Source: JAZDCZ01 sp046757925 (lineage in GTDB: Bacteria; Gemmatimonadota; Gemmatimonadetes; Gemmatimonadales; GWC2-71-9). Taken from it: 5,124 bases of DNA. Every line of letters starts with the position of its first letter. Positions within the stretch are counted from its first letter, which is position 1. Shown here one piece after another: positions 1-5,124 of the stretch. Both the position numbers and the translations under genes were made by a program. Where the stretch lies: positions 1-5,124 of the forward strand of contig JBHHZE010000111.1 of NCBI GenBank assembly GCA_046757925.1. The letters run 5' to 3'. Under the pieces are notes generated by a model, which ran no database searches, was not told where the DNA came from, and saw only the letters and a list, made by a program, of their open reading frames with translations.

Positions 1-1
1 A

Positions 2-817
2 GGATACCCGGCCTACGCCGGGGGAGCAATCCTGGCGGACGCTCGACTGGAAACCGTATCGCTCGAGAGCCGTAACGGATTCCTCTTGGAAATGTCCGAT
101 TTGCCCCTCGATCGATTGGAGTGCGCCCGTCTGGTGTTTCTGAACTATCCCAACAATCCGACGGCGGCCGTAGCACCGCTCGATTTCCTGCAACGCACGG
201 TCGGGCTGTGCAAGTCGCACCGTATCGCTCTGGCGTACGACAACCCGTACTGCGAAATCACCTACGACGGGTACGTGGCGCCCAGTGTGCTCGAGGTCTC
301 CGGCGCCCGGGACGTTACGGTGGAGTTCCATTCACTGTCCAAGTCGGCATGTATGACGGGTTGGAGGTTGGGTTGGGCGGTTGGCTCGGCAGAACTGATC
401 GCTTTGTTGAGCAAAGTCAAGAGCTATGTGGATGCCGGTCCGTTTCTCGCGGTTCAGCAGGCTGGCGCCAAGGTGCTCGATAGCTTGGAGTCTGTGGTTC
501 AACCAGTGCGCACATGTCTTGCCAAGCGTCGTGATGCGGCGGTGGAGGCGTTCGATAGAGCAGGGTTCAAGGTGGATCGTCCGAAGGCGGGAATGTATCT
601 CTGGCTACGGGTTCCCGCTCGAGTCCCGTCGTCGTCGTTTGCGCGCGACGTACTCGAGCATGAGGGGGTGGCGATCATGCCGGGCTCCGCGTTTGGAGAA
701 AGTTGCGACGAGTATGTTAGGATCGCGTTGACGGTTGCTCCGGAAAGATTGATCGAGGCTGCCGAGCGATTGGGACGGGCGCTCGCCGGCCTGGAGGCAG
801 CGGGTGCCTCAGCATAG
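2..817 (+). CDS. PLP-dependent class I/II aminotransferase, C-terminal part (5' end outside window)
   Basis: The frame is open from the left edge, so the true start lies upstream; 271 residues are visible, against roughly 380-400 for the family. The fold-type I aminotransferase signature is complete in this part. NYPNNPT (143-163) carries the Asn that contacts PLP. DNPY (239-250) carries the Asp that pairs with the pyridine nitrogen and the Tyr near the PLP oxygen. SLSK (Lys at 341-343), followed by MTGWR, is the Schiff-base lysine site. The Arg of VRIAL (719-721) fits the substrate-carboxylate arginine. The EFHSLSK...MTGWR context and the KVKSYVDAGPF stretch resemble the LL-diaminopimelate/alanine/aspartate aminotransferase subgroup, so it should move amino groups between an amino acid and a 2-oxo acid in the cytoplasm. 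The substrate cannot be fixed from sequence. The usual Thr-Tyr/Phe-Asn after the lysine is Ser-Ala-Cys here. Its end overlaps the next gene by 14 bases, which suggests co-translation. Confidence 0.93.
   Translation, partial: GYPAYAGGAILADARLETVSLESRNGFLLEMSDLPLDRLECARLVFLNYPNNPTAAVAPLDFLQRTVGLCKSHRIALAYDNPYCEITYDGYVAPSVLEVSGARDVTVEFHSLSKSACMTGWRLGWAVGSAELIALLSKVKSYVDAGPFLAVQQAGAKVLDSLESVVQPVRTCLAKRRDAAVEAFDRAGFKVDRPKAGMYLWLRVPARVPSSSFARDVLEHEGVAIMPGSAFGESCDEYVRIALTVAPERLIEAAERLGRALAGLEAAGASA
793..797 (+). promoter_or_regulatory. Shine-Dalgarno GGAGG for the GTG-started gene at 804
   Basis: GGAGG lies inside the last codons of the aminotransferase, six bases before the GTG at 804. This spacing is close to ideal. 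It supports GTG 804 as the start rather than the in-frame GTG codons at 861 and 864, which would begin almost at the membrane helix and have no comparable site. Confidence 0.7.
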
Positions 818-1685
818 GTTCCGCCTTCCCGACCGGGACAGGTCACAGGCCCGCTGGGGTGTGGTGAGTATCCTGGTGCACGGGTTGCTGGCTGTGTTCC
901 TGCTCACTCTCGTCGGTGGCCGGGTCGCGACCCGTAAGACGGTCCGATACATAGACTTGGGTGTTCCAAGCGGTGCGCGTCAGGTAGCCCTTCCCAGTCT
1001 TGGAGACGGACCTCCATCGGTCCCGCTTGCCTCTCGCCCAGCTCCTGAGCCATCGCCGTCGAGCGATGCGCGTGTGCTGCCGAGGGTGGACATCGCGCCC
1101 GAGGTGGCGCCGATTGGCGTTTCGCCGCCTAAGTTTTCCGATTACGATCCGGTTCTCGGTATGACGCCGCGAATAGGCCTCGACCAAGGGGATGGCCGCT
1201 TCTGGGTGCGCCCGCTCGATGCGCGGCTCGGTATCACCGGTGCGTCCGATCCGCTCACTCATGCGGCGAAGGTGGATTCTGCGGTGACAGCCCGGATCCT
1301 GGCGTTCATCGACACCATGCCTCCTGATAGTTTTGCCGCGGCCAAGATCCCCAAATGGATGGCAACGGATGAGAACGGCAAGACGTGGGGAGTTGATGGC
1401 AATTGGGTGTATCTGGGAGATTTCAAGATACCGTCTGCGATCCTGGCGTTGATTCCGGCTCCCCAGGGCAATTACTATCAGGCCAAGGACGCGGAAGCAC
1501 TGGCACGAGTGCGCGAGCAAATCATCTACTCCGCTCGGGTGGCCAACAATCGTGCAGATTTCAAAAAGTACGTCAAGGAGATCCGCAAGCGGAAGGATGC
1601 AGAGCGTGAGGCCCGCAAGAAGGCTCGTAAGCTTGCCGAGGAGGCGGCTAAGAAGCCGGCCAAGAAAGATACGATCAAGCCGTAG
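804..1685 (+). CDS. Single-pass membrane protein with TonB-like N-terminus and Lys-rich tail, function unknown
   Basis: I do not recognise a named family for this 293-residue protein. It has a basic N-terminus (1-18, several Arg) and one hydrophobic segment (about 19-38, VVSILVHGLLAVFLLTLVGG) without a signal-peptidase motif, so an N-in anchor is likely. A Pro/Ser-rich linker follows (about 62-110, with PAPEPSPSS). Next is a possibly folded middle (about 110-222) containing WGVDGNWVYLGDFKIP (195-210) and ILALIPAP (213-220). A highly charged, probably helical stretch (about 235-285) leads into a Lys/Ala/Pro tail (AAKKPAKK). An anchor followed by a Pro-rich linker is also the plan of TonB-type proteins, but no TonB C-terminal domain is visible. 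GTG is chosen as start because of the GGAGG six bases upstream. It overlaps the aminotransferase by 14 bases and is probably co-transcribed. It ends six bases before the convergent tRNA gene, leaving no room for a separate terminator. Confidence 0.8.
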   Translation: MPQHRFRLPDRDRSQARWGVVSILVHGLLAVFLLTLVGGRVATRKTVRYIDLGVPSGARQVALPSLGDGPPSVPLASRPAPEPSPSSDARVLPRVDIAPEVAPIGVSPPKFSDYDPVLGMTPRIGLDQGDGRFWVRPLDARLGITGASDPLTHAAKVDSAVTARILAFIDTMPPDSFAAAKIPKWMATDENGKTWGVDGNWVYLGDFKIPSAILALIPAPQGNYYQAKDAEALARVREQIIYSARVANNRADFKKYVKEIRKRKDAEREARKKARKLAEEAAKKPAKKDTIKP

Positions 1686-1691
1686 GGTGAA

Positions 1692-1781
<90 letters not shown>

Positions 1782-1825
1782 AATGCTACGCGGTGCGGCT
1801 GCCTATGCGGTCCGCGCCGCGTGAA

Positions 1826-1853
1826 ATGTTATCAGACCGCCGCTGTAAGACAA
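1826..1853 (-). promoter_or_regulatory. Possible sigma70-type promoter for tRNA-Ser
   Basis: On the minus strand TTGTCT (1848-1853) is followed after 16 bases by TAACAT (1826-1831); each matches four of six consensus positions. Transcription would start near 1819, giving a leader of about 35-40 bases before the tRNA. Bases after the -10 box are GC-rich, as in many stable-RNA promoters under stringent control; that regulatory reading is inference. The rest of the 177-base spacer 1782-1958 holds a short palindrome TCCCGCGGGA (1916-1925) after the antiporter gene, but no convincing terminator and no gene. Confidence 0.45.
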
Positions 1854-1958
1854 GCTTCCGTGTCGCGCCGGCCACGTACGGCATCACCTCTTCCTAGGCT
1901 CTTGAAAAGGATTGATCCCGCGGGAGGACAATTCGCAAGCGATCTCTGGCGCACTACA

Positions 1959-3347
1959 CTAGCCGGCGCCCGGATTCTCCATATCATCTGACAAATGGGC
2001 AATGGGGTTGGGTTCCTGTAGACCGACCAGCATCTCGGGCAGTTCGAGAACCGGAGCCGCCAGATCCCAACTCTCCGGCTCGGCCCGTTCGCCCGCCGTA
2101 TCGGACGGGAACTTTCCGAACCATGCCTGGAACGGTGCACTGCTGAGCAGACCGTGCTCGACGGAGAACACCAGTGCCGCGCAGAGCGAGATGCTGAAGA
2201 GGATCGCTGAGTAGACCGTTCCCTGAATCAACTCGCTACCCGGTAGCGACGCTTCGACTGCCAGTGCGGCCAGGACTGCGGATGCCAATCCCTTGGGTAC
2301 CATCGCCGTCATCAGCGCCGCGTCACGCTGGGTCACCGATGGCGGAGCCAGTAATCGGACGACTGGGACGCGGGCGACAAAAGCGACTGCGGCGAGCGCT
2401 GCGCCCGACGCGAGCGCGCCACCAGCTGTGAACTTCATCGATACGCCGAGGAATACGAAGAAAAACGTCTTGACGAGGAAAACCGCTTCCGCAAACAACG
2501 CACGTTCGTGATCTGCGAAAGCCGCGAGACGGAAACTGAACACCTTTCCAAACAAGCGATCTGGGATATTGGGGAAGTTGGTCACGGCGATGCCGAAGGT
2601 GAGTGCTGCAATCGCCCCGCTCAAGCCGATCAATTCGGAGATACCGAACAAAATGAACACATAGGCGAGAGTGGTGAACACTGTATTGGGGAGCTGTCTG
2701 ATTCTGTCCAGGAGTGCGGACCATACGAATGCGCCGAGTGCGCCTATCAATCCTGCCAATAGGAACGACCGTACTATGTCGAGCATTAGCGATCTTCCGT
2801 CGATCGTGTTGGTGGATGCCGCGTCGCTCACGGCCAGCCCCTGGAACAACCCCAGCGCCAGTACTATCACGAGCACGTCCGTCAATGCCGATTCCAGAAA
2901 CAGCACCGTACTCGGCGTGTTATGCATCCGCAGCGCTCGGATCAACGGAACCACAACCGCGGAAGACGTCCCGCCCAGAATGATTCCAATCAGAAGAGCG
3001 GTAGGGAATTCGACAGGGAGAAGAGCATTGGCGATGAGCGCTAGGGCGAGGACGGTGATGGCAAAGGTAGACAGAGAGATTGCCAGCGTATCGCGTGCTG
3101 CGGCACTCAGATGTTTGACGTTCAGGTGAATGCCACCCTCGAAAAGAATGACTATGAGGGCGAGGCTCGAGAACACCGATCCGACCTTCCCGAAATCCTC
3201 CGGCTGAACCAGGTGTGAGATCGGACCCAGTGCGATCCCTGCCAGCATGAGGATCAATACGTCGGGAACTTTGGTGCGTTCGAAGAATCCGGCCAGGAAG
3301 TGCCCGAAGAAGACGAGAAGCCCAATGCTCAGGATCGTGACGGCCAT
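1959..3347 (-). CDS. CPA1/NhaP-like cation:proton antiporter
   Basis: This 462-residue inner-membrane protein has about 11-13 hydrophobic helices (from about residue 5 to 398) and belongs to the monovalent cation:proton antiporter family. It probably exchanges Na+ or K+ for H+ in pH and salt homeostasis. Visible family marks are LFEGGIHL (68-75), GGTSSAVVVPLI (125-136) in the unwound core helix, ESALTD (152-157), FVFLGVS (297-303) and MVPKGLASAV (349-358). CPA1 members usually have Asn-Asp in the core; here it is Thr156-Asp157. There is no CPA2-type TrkA-N domain. The tail after about residue 400 is soluble and acidic. An in-frame TGA (3360-3362) lies 12 bases before the ATG, so the start cannot be further upstream. 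No good Shine-Dalgarno is seen, and translation may depend on the small gene ending 19 bases before. Ion specificity is undetermined. Confidence 0.92.
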   Translation of the reverse strand: MAVTILSIGLLVFFGHFLAGFFERTKVPDVLILMLAGIALGPISHLVQPEDFGKVGSVFSSLALIVILFEGGIHLNVKHLSAAARDTLAISLSTFAITVLALALIANALLPVEFPTALLIGIILGGTSSAVVVPLIRALRMHNTPSTVLFLESALTDVLVIVLALGLFQGLAVSDAASTNTIDGRSLMLDIVRSFLLAGLIGALGAFVWSALLDRIRQLPNTVFTTLAYVFILFGISELIGLSGAIAALTFGIAVTNFPNIPDRLFGKVFSFRLAAFADHERALFAEAVFLVKTFFFVFLGVSMKFTAGGALASGAALAAVAFVARVPVVRLLAPPSVTQRDAALMTAMVPKGLASAVLAALAVEASLPGSELIQGTVYSAILFSISLCAALVFSVEHGLLSSAPFQAWFGKFPSDTAGERAEPESWDLAAPVLELPEMLVGLQEPNPIAHLSDDMENPGAG

Positions 3348-3366
3348 GTCGCTATGACGTCAGGTC

Positions 3367-3525
3367 CTATTTGATGTGTTGCTCGATAGCTGCCAAGCGG
3401 CGCTCGATTTCCAGGAGCTTGTGCAGAATGATCACGTGTGTCTTCTTGGCGTCGATCCCCACGGGACTCGTGTCGCTCGCGATCTCGGCGACGATCTGTT
3501 GGTAGACCTCTGCTGGAACGTTCAT
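3367..3525 (-). CDS. Small hypothetical protein (52 aa) upstream of the antiporter
   Basis: An ATG-to-TAG frame encodes MNVPAEVYQQIVAEIASDTS and then a predicted helical half with KKTHVIILHKLLEIERRLAAIEQHIK at the end. I recognise no domain. Evidence for coding is G/C-biased third positions (GTC, ATC, GCC, GAG, AGC, GAC), a balanced protein-like composition, an ATG start, and a position filling nearly all the space before the antiporter start with a 19-base gap on the same strand. GGGG seven bases before the ATG is a weak ribosome site. There is no signal peptide or membrane helix. Hydrophobic residues in the C-terminal half (VIILHKLLEIERRLAAI) are spaced like an amphipathic helix or short coiled coil, so it may dimerise or bind a partner. 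A link to the antiporter is inference from position only. A possible promoter is TTGCGG (3605-3610) and TATCGA (3582-3587), spaced 17, but it is weak. Confidence 0.68.
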   Translation of the reverse strand: MNVPAEVYQQIVAEIASDTSPVGIDAKKTHVIILHKLLEIERRLAAIEQHIK

Positions 3526-3545
3526 TTGATTGCCCCGGTGTCTTT

Positions 3546-3575
3546 TTGACAGGCTCCGCTGAGTTCAGCTAGGTT
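3546..3575 (+). promoter_or_regulatory. Probable sigma70-type promoter for the deaminase gene
   Basis: TTGACA (3546-3551) is an exact -35 consensus. TAGGTT (3570-3575) after 18 bases keeps the three most conserved -10 bases (T, A and final T). Transcription would begin near 3582, about 43 bases before the TTG start. A perfect short dyad GCTGA-GT-TCAGC (3558-3569) occupies the spacer, and GCTCC-G-GGAGC (3588-3598) lies just past the expected start. Either could be an operator, but both are short enough to be chance. Confidence 0.5.
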
Positions 3576-3608
3576 CCACACTCGATAGCTCCGGGAGCCG
3601 ACTTCCGC

Positions 3609-3613
3609 AAGGG
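3609..3613 (+). promoter_or_regulatory. Shine-Dalgarno-like AAGGG before the deaminase start
   Basis: AAGGG sits 11 bases before TTG 3625 and 8 bases before an in-frame CTG at 3622. No such site precedes the in-frame ATG at 3658. It therefore favours a start at or near 3625. Confidence 0.45.
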
Positions 3614-3624
3614 TACTACGACTG

Positions 3625-4665
3625 TTGCCAGACAATCTTGCAAACTTCATTGCAGCGATGCCCAAAGTCGAGCTGCACGTCCACCTCGAGGGATCTATCC
3701 AGCCCGAAACGATATTGGAGTTGGCGCAGCGTCACCACGTTTGCCTCCCTGCCGATACGGTTCAAGGTGTGCGCGAGTGGTTTGAGTTTGTCGACTTCCC
3801 TCATTTTGTAGACGTGTATCTGACAATTTCCAATTGCATGCGTACGGCTGACGATATCGAACTCGTCGCTCGGCGGTTCCTGCGGGAGCAGGCTCGGCAG
3901 AACATCCGTTACAGCGAGGTGACGTACACGGCGTTCACACACTATCTGCAGCATGACTTGGAGTTCGATGTACAACTGGCGGCACTGAATCGCGCGCGTA
4001 CCTGGGCCGAAAATGAGCTCGGCGTCTCGATGGGGATAGTGATCGACATCCCGCGCAACATACCCGCCGAGCATGGTTCGATGATCGCAGACTGGGCGAT
4101 CGCGGGTATGCGCGACGGAGTCGTCGCGTTCGGCCTGGGTGGACCTGAGGTTGGGCATCCGCCCGAAAAATTCGCGACGGCGTTCGAGCGGGTTGCCGCC
4201 GCGGGGCTCCCCAGTGTGCCGCACGCGGGCGAAAACGCTGGAGCAGAGAGCGTTTGGGGAGCGTTGAATGTGCTCAATGCCGCCCGGATCGGTCATGGAG
4301 TCAGATGCTTGGAGGACCCACGGTTGGTGGCCGAGTTACGCAGACGGCAGATCCCATTGGAGGTCTGTCCCACGAGCAACGTATGCTTGGGTGTGGTCCC
4401 GAACTTTGCAGCACATCCGCTTCCGCAATTGATGGAAGAGGGCCTTTACGTGACACTCAACTCGGATGACCCACCCATGTTCGATACGGCACTCACACGT
4501 GAACACCTGAAGGCGGCGAAGACGTTTGGATTTGACGTCGCGACGATCGAAGGGTTGGTGCTGAATGCGGTCCGCGCTTCGTTCCTCGAAGTAGATGCGA
4601 AGCGCATGATGGAATCGGAGTTCGCCGCGTCGTTCCAGGAGTTACGGGCAGAGTATTCGAGCTGA
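3625..4665 (+). CDS. Adenosine deaminase-superfamily purine deaminase
   Basis: A complete 346-residue metal-dependent amidohydrolase of the adenosine/adenine deaminase family, cytoplasmic, removing the 6-amino group of an adenine-containing substrate. Zinc ligands are visible as HVHLEGS (His18, His20), HAGE (His200) and NSDD (Asp281). Glu203 of HAGE, His224 of RIGHGVR and Asp282 are the expected catalytic residues. The usual adenosine-deaminase substrate motif (GxDLAGxE) is replaced by GLGGPEVGHPP (170-180). The end of the barrel reads EVCPTSNV and NSDDPPMF rather than NTDDP. These variants point to another substrate class; aminodeoxyfutalosine deaminase of the futalosine menaquinone route is a candidate, adenosine or adenine are alternatives. 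TTG 3625 is preferred over ATG 3658 because the helix LANFIAAMPKVELHVH is normal for the family and AAGGG lies upstream. It is transcribed away from the antiporter operon. Confidence 0.92.
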   Translation: MPDNLANFIAAMPKVELHVHLEGSIQPETILELAQRHHVCLPADTVQGVREWFEFVDFPHFVDVYLTISNCMRTADDIELVARRFLREQARQNIRYSEVTYTAFTHYLQHDLEFDVQLAALNRARTWAENELGVSMGIVIDIPRNIPAEHGSMIADWAIAGMRDGVVAFGLGGPEVGHPPEKFATAFERVAAAGLPSVPHAGENAGAESVWGALNVLNAARIGHGVRCLEDPRLVAELRRRQIPLEVCPTSNVCLGVVPNFAAHPLPQLMEEGLYVTLNSDDPPMFDTALTREHLKAAKTFGFDVATIEGLVLNAVRASFLEVDAKRMMESEFAASFQELRAEYSS

Positions 4666-4694
4666 GGGACCGGCGCCCTTCGAAGACGCGCCCA

Positions 4695-4715
4695 GGGGGA
4701 GCCGGGGATTCGAAC
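4695..4715 (-). other. tRNA 3'-end-like fragment (possible relic)
   Basis: On the plus strand gagccggggattcgaac looks like the 3' end of a minus-strand tRNA: the T-loop TTCGAAT, the 3' half of a T-stem (CCCCG) and the start of an acceptor strand (GCTCC). It shares gggattcgaac with the intact tRNA-Ser at 1692-1781. The 5' half of the T-stem does not pair, and I find no matching acceptor strand, D-arm or anticodon arm beside it. It is not a functional tRNA. It may be a remnant of a tRNA or integration site, or chance. The rest of the 4666-4762 spacer shows no gene and no convincing terminator. Confidence 0.35.
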
Positions 4716-4762
4716 TGACGATGGTCGCTGCGAATGCCGCCCGGGCCCACTTGGGATTTCGT

Positions 4763-5124
4763 CTAGCGACGCTCTCCAACAAGCCCAGTAAGTCGCTCCC
4801 GAGCGGCCTGCACCTGTGGCTGGAGTTCGGGATCGGCCTCATCCCACAACTCGATGAAGCGCTGATAGTAGTCGATGGCCTCATCTCGATGTCCGAGCGA
4901 CTCGTGTAGTTCGCCGAGGCGGCGGAGGGCCAGCGGATACCAGGTGAGTTCGTATAGGTTCCCGAACACCGACGGTGATGCGAGCGCGCGTTCGTACAGT
5001 GCGATGGCCGAGTCGGGATGACCCGCCAGATCCATCGCGTTCGCGGCCTCTGGAAGCCCACGGTTGTAGACGTGCTCCGCCCCTAGGTATCCCGACCGAT
5101 TGTAGGCAAGGAACGCGGACGCGG
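4763..5124 (-). CDS. TPR-repeat protein, C-terminal part (5' end outside window)
   Basis: The frame is open to the right edge; 119 residues are visible, ending at TAG (4763-4765). Two tetratricopeptide-like units can be read. The first contains AMDLAGHPDSAIALYERALASP. The second runs through ALRRLGELHESLGHRDEAIDYYQRF, with the usual small and aromatic positions (L-G-L, G, A-Y). After it comes a tail FIELWDEADPELQPQVQ and a final helix RERLTGLVGERR. Such repeats form helical scaffolds for protein binding. This type of ending is, from memory, common at the C-terminus of TPR proteins and Ser/Thr protein kinases in Gemmatimonadota, so the missing N-terminal part may hold a kinase or DNA-binding domain; nothing visible here decides that. 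An in-frame ATG at 5035 is unlikely to be the start because the coding frame and repeat-like sequence continue upstream. It is convergent with the deaminase gene. Confidence 0.85.
   Translation of the reverse strand, partial: ASAFLAYNRSGYLGAEHVYNRGLPEAANAMDLAGHPDSAIALYERALASPSVFGNLYELTWYPLALRRLGELHESLGHRDEAIDYYQRFIELWDEADPELQPQVQAARERLTGLVGERR

Noticed and set aside
843..1520. Long minus-strand open frame (225 codons)
   Set aside because: It lies within the plus-strand gene 804-1685, which has a ribosome site, a membrane anchor and a coherent domain layout; the minus-strand translation is Arg/His-rich with no protein-like pattern.
1916..1925. Palindrome TCCCGCGGGA downstream of the antiporter, considered as a terminator
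   Set aside because: The arms meet with no loop and the following bases are only weakly T-rich.
3355..3362. Eight-base palindrome TGACGTCA between the small gene and the antiporter
   Set aside because: Striking as a string, but a single 8-base palindrome is expected by chance in a few kilobases and it has no flanking symmetry.
3616..4296. Long minus-strand open frame (226 codons) opposite the deaminase gene
   Set aside because: It is a shadow of the deaminase, whose catalytic motifs are all intact on the plus strand.
4672..4692. Inverted repeat GGCGC...GCGCC after the deaminase stop, considered as a terminator
   Set aside because: Only five base pairs with an 11-base loop and no T-tract on either strand.
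4642..5061. Minus-strand open frame (139 codons) overlapping the TPR gene
   Set aside because: It uses another frame of the same strand, is rich in Arg, Ser and Pro, and lacks the TPR pattern seen in the 4763-5124 frame.

Overview
The window looks like ordinary, gene-dense bacterial chromosome. Codons favour G/C at the third position, starts include GTG and TTG, genes are tightly packed, and the one complete tRNA gene has no encoded CCA tail. Several proteins (the TonB-like Lys-rich protein, the terminal TPR fragment ending in a YYQRFIELWDEADPELQ-type tail, and the aminotransferase) resemble what I remember from Gemmatimonadota. That assignment is an impression from memory, not a search result.

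Layout, left to right. (1) At 2-817 (+) is the C-terminal two thirds of a PLP-dependent class I/II aminotransferase that enters from the left edge. (2) At 804-1685 (+), overlapping its end by 14 bases, is a GTG-started single-pass membrane protein with a Pro-rich linker and a Lys/Arg-rich tail; its function is unknown. (3) At 1692-1781 (-) is tRNA-Ser(GCT), tail to tail with that gene, with a plausible sigma70-type promoter on its upstream side. (4) At 1959-3525 (-) is a probable two-gene operon: an unannotated 52-residue protein (3367-3525), then, 19 bases on, a CPA1/NhaP-like cation:proton antiporter (1959-3347). (5) At 3526-3624 is a divergent intergenic region with an exact TTGACA box and two short dyads. 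(6) At 3625-4665 (+) is a complete adenosine-deaminase-superfamily enzyme whose signature motifs differ from classical adenosine deaminase; aminodeoxyfutalosine deaminase is one possible role. (7) At 4666-4762 is a short spacer with a piece resembling the 3' end of a tRNA gene. (8) At 4763-5124 (-) is the C-terminal part of a TPR protein that runs off the right edge.

The genes do not form one obvious pathway. Two pairs appear coupled: the aminotransferase with the TonB-like protein, and the small protein with the antiporter. I see no CRISPR array, insertion sequence, phage gene or defence cassette. The observations most worth a second look are the small protein paired with the antiporter, the Thr-Asp in place of the usual Asn-Asp in the antiporter core, the atypical deaminase motifs, and the tRNA-like fragment.
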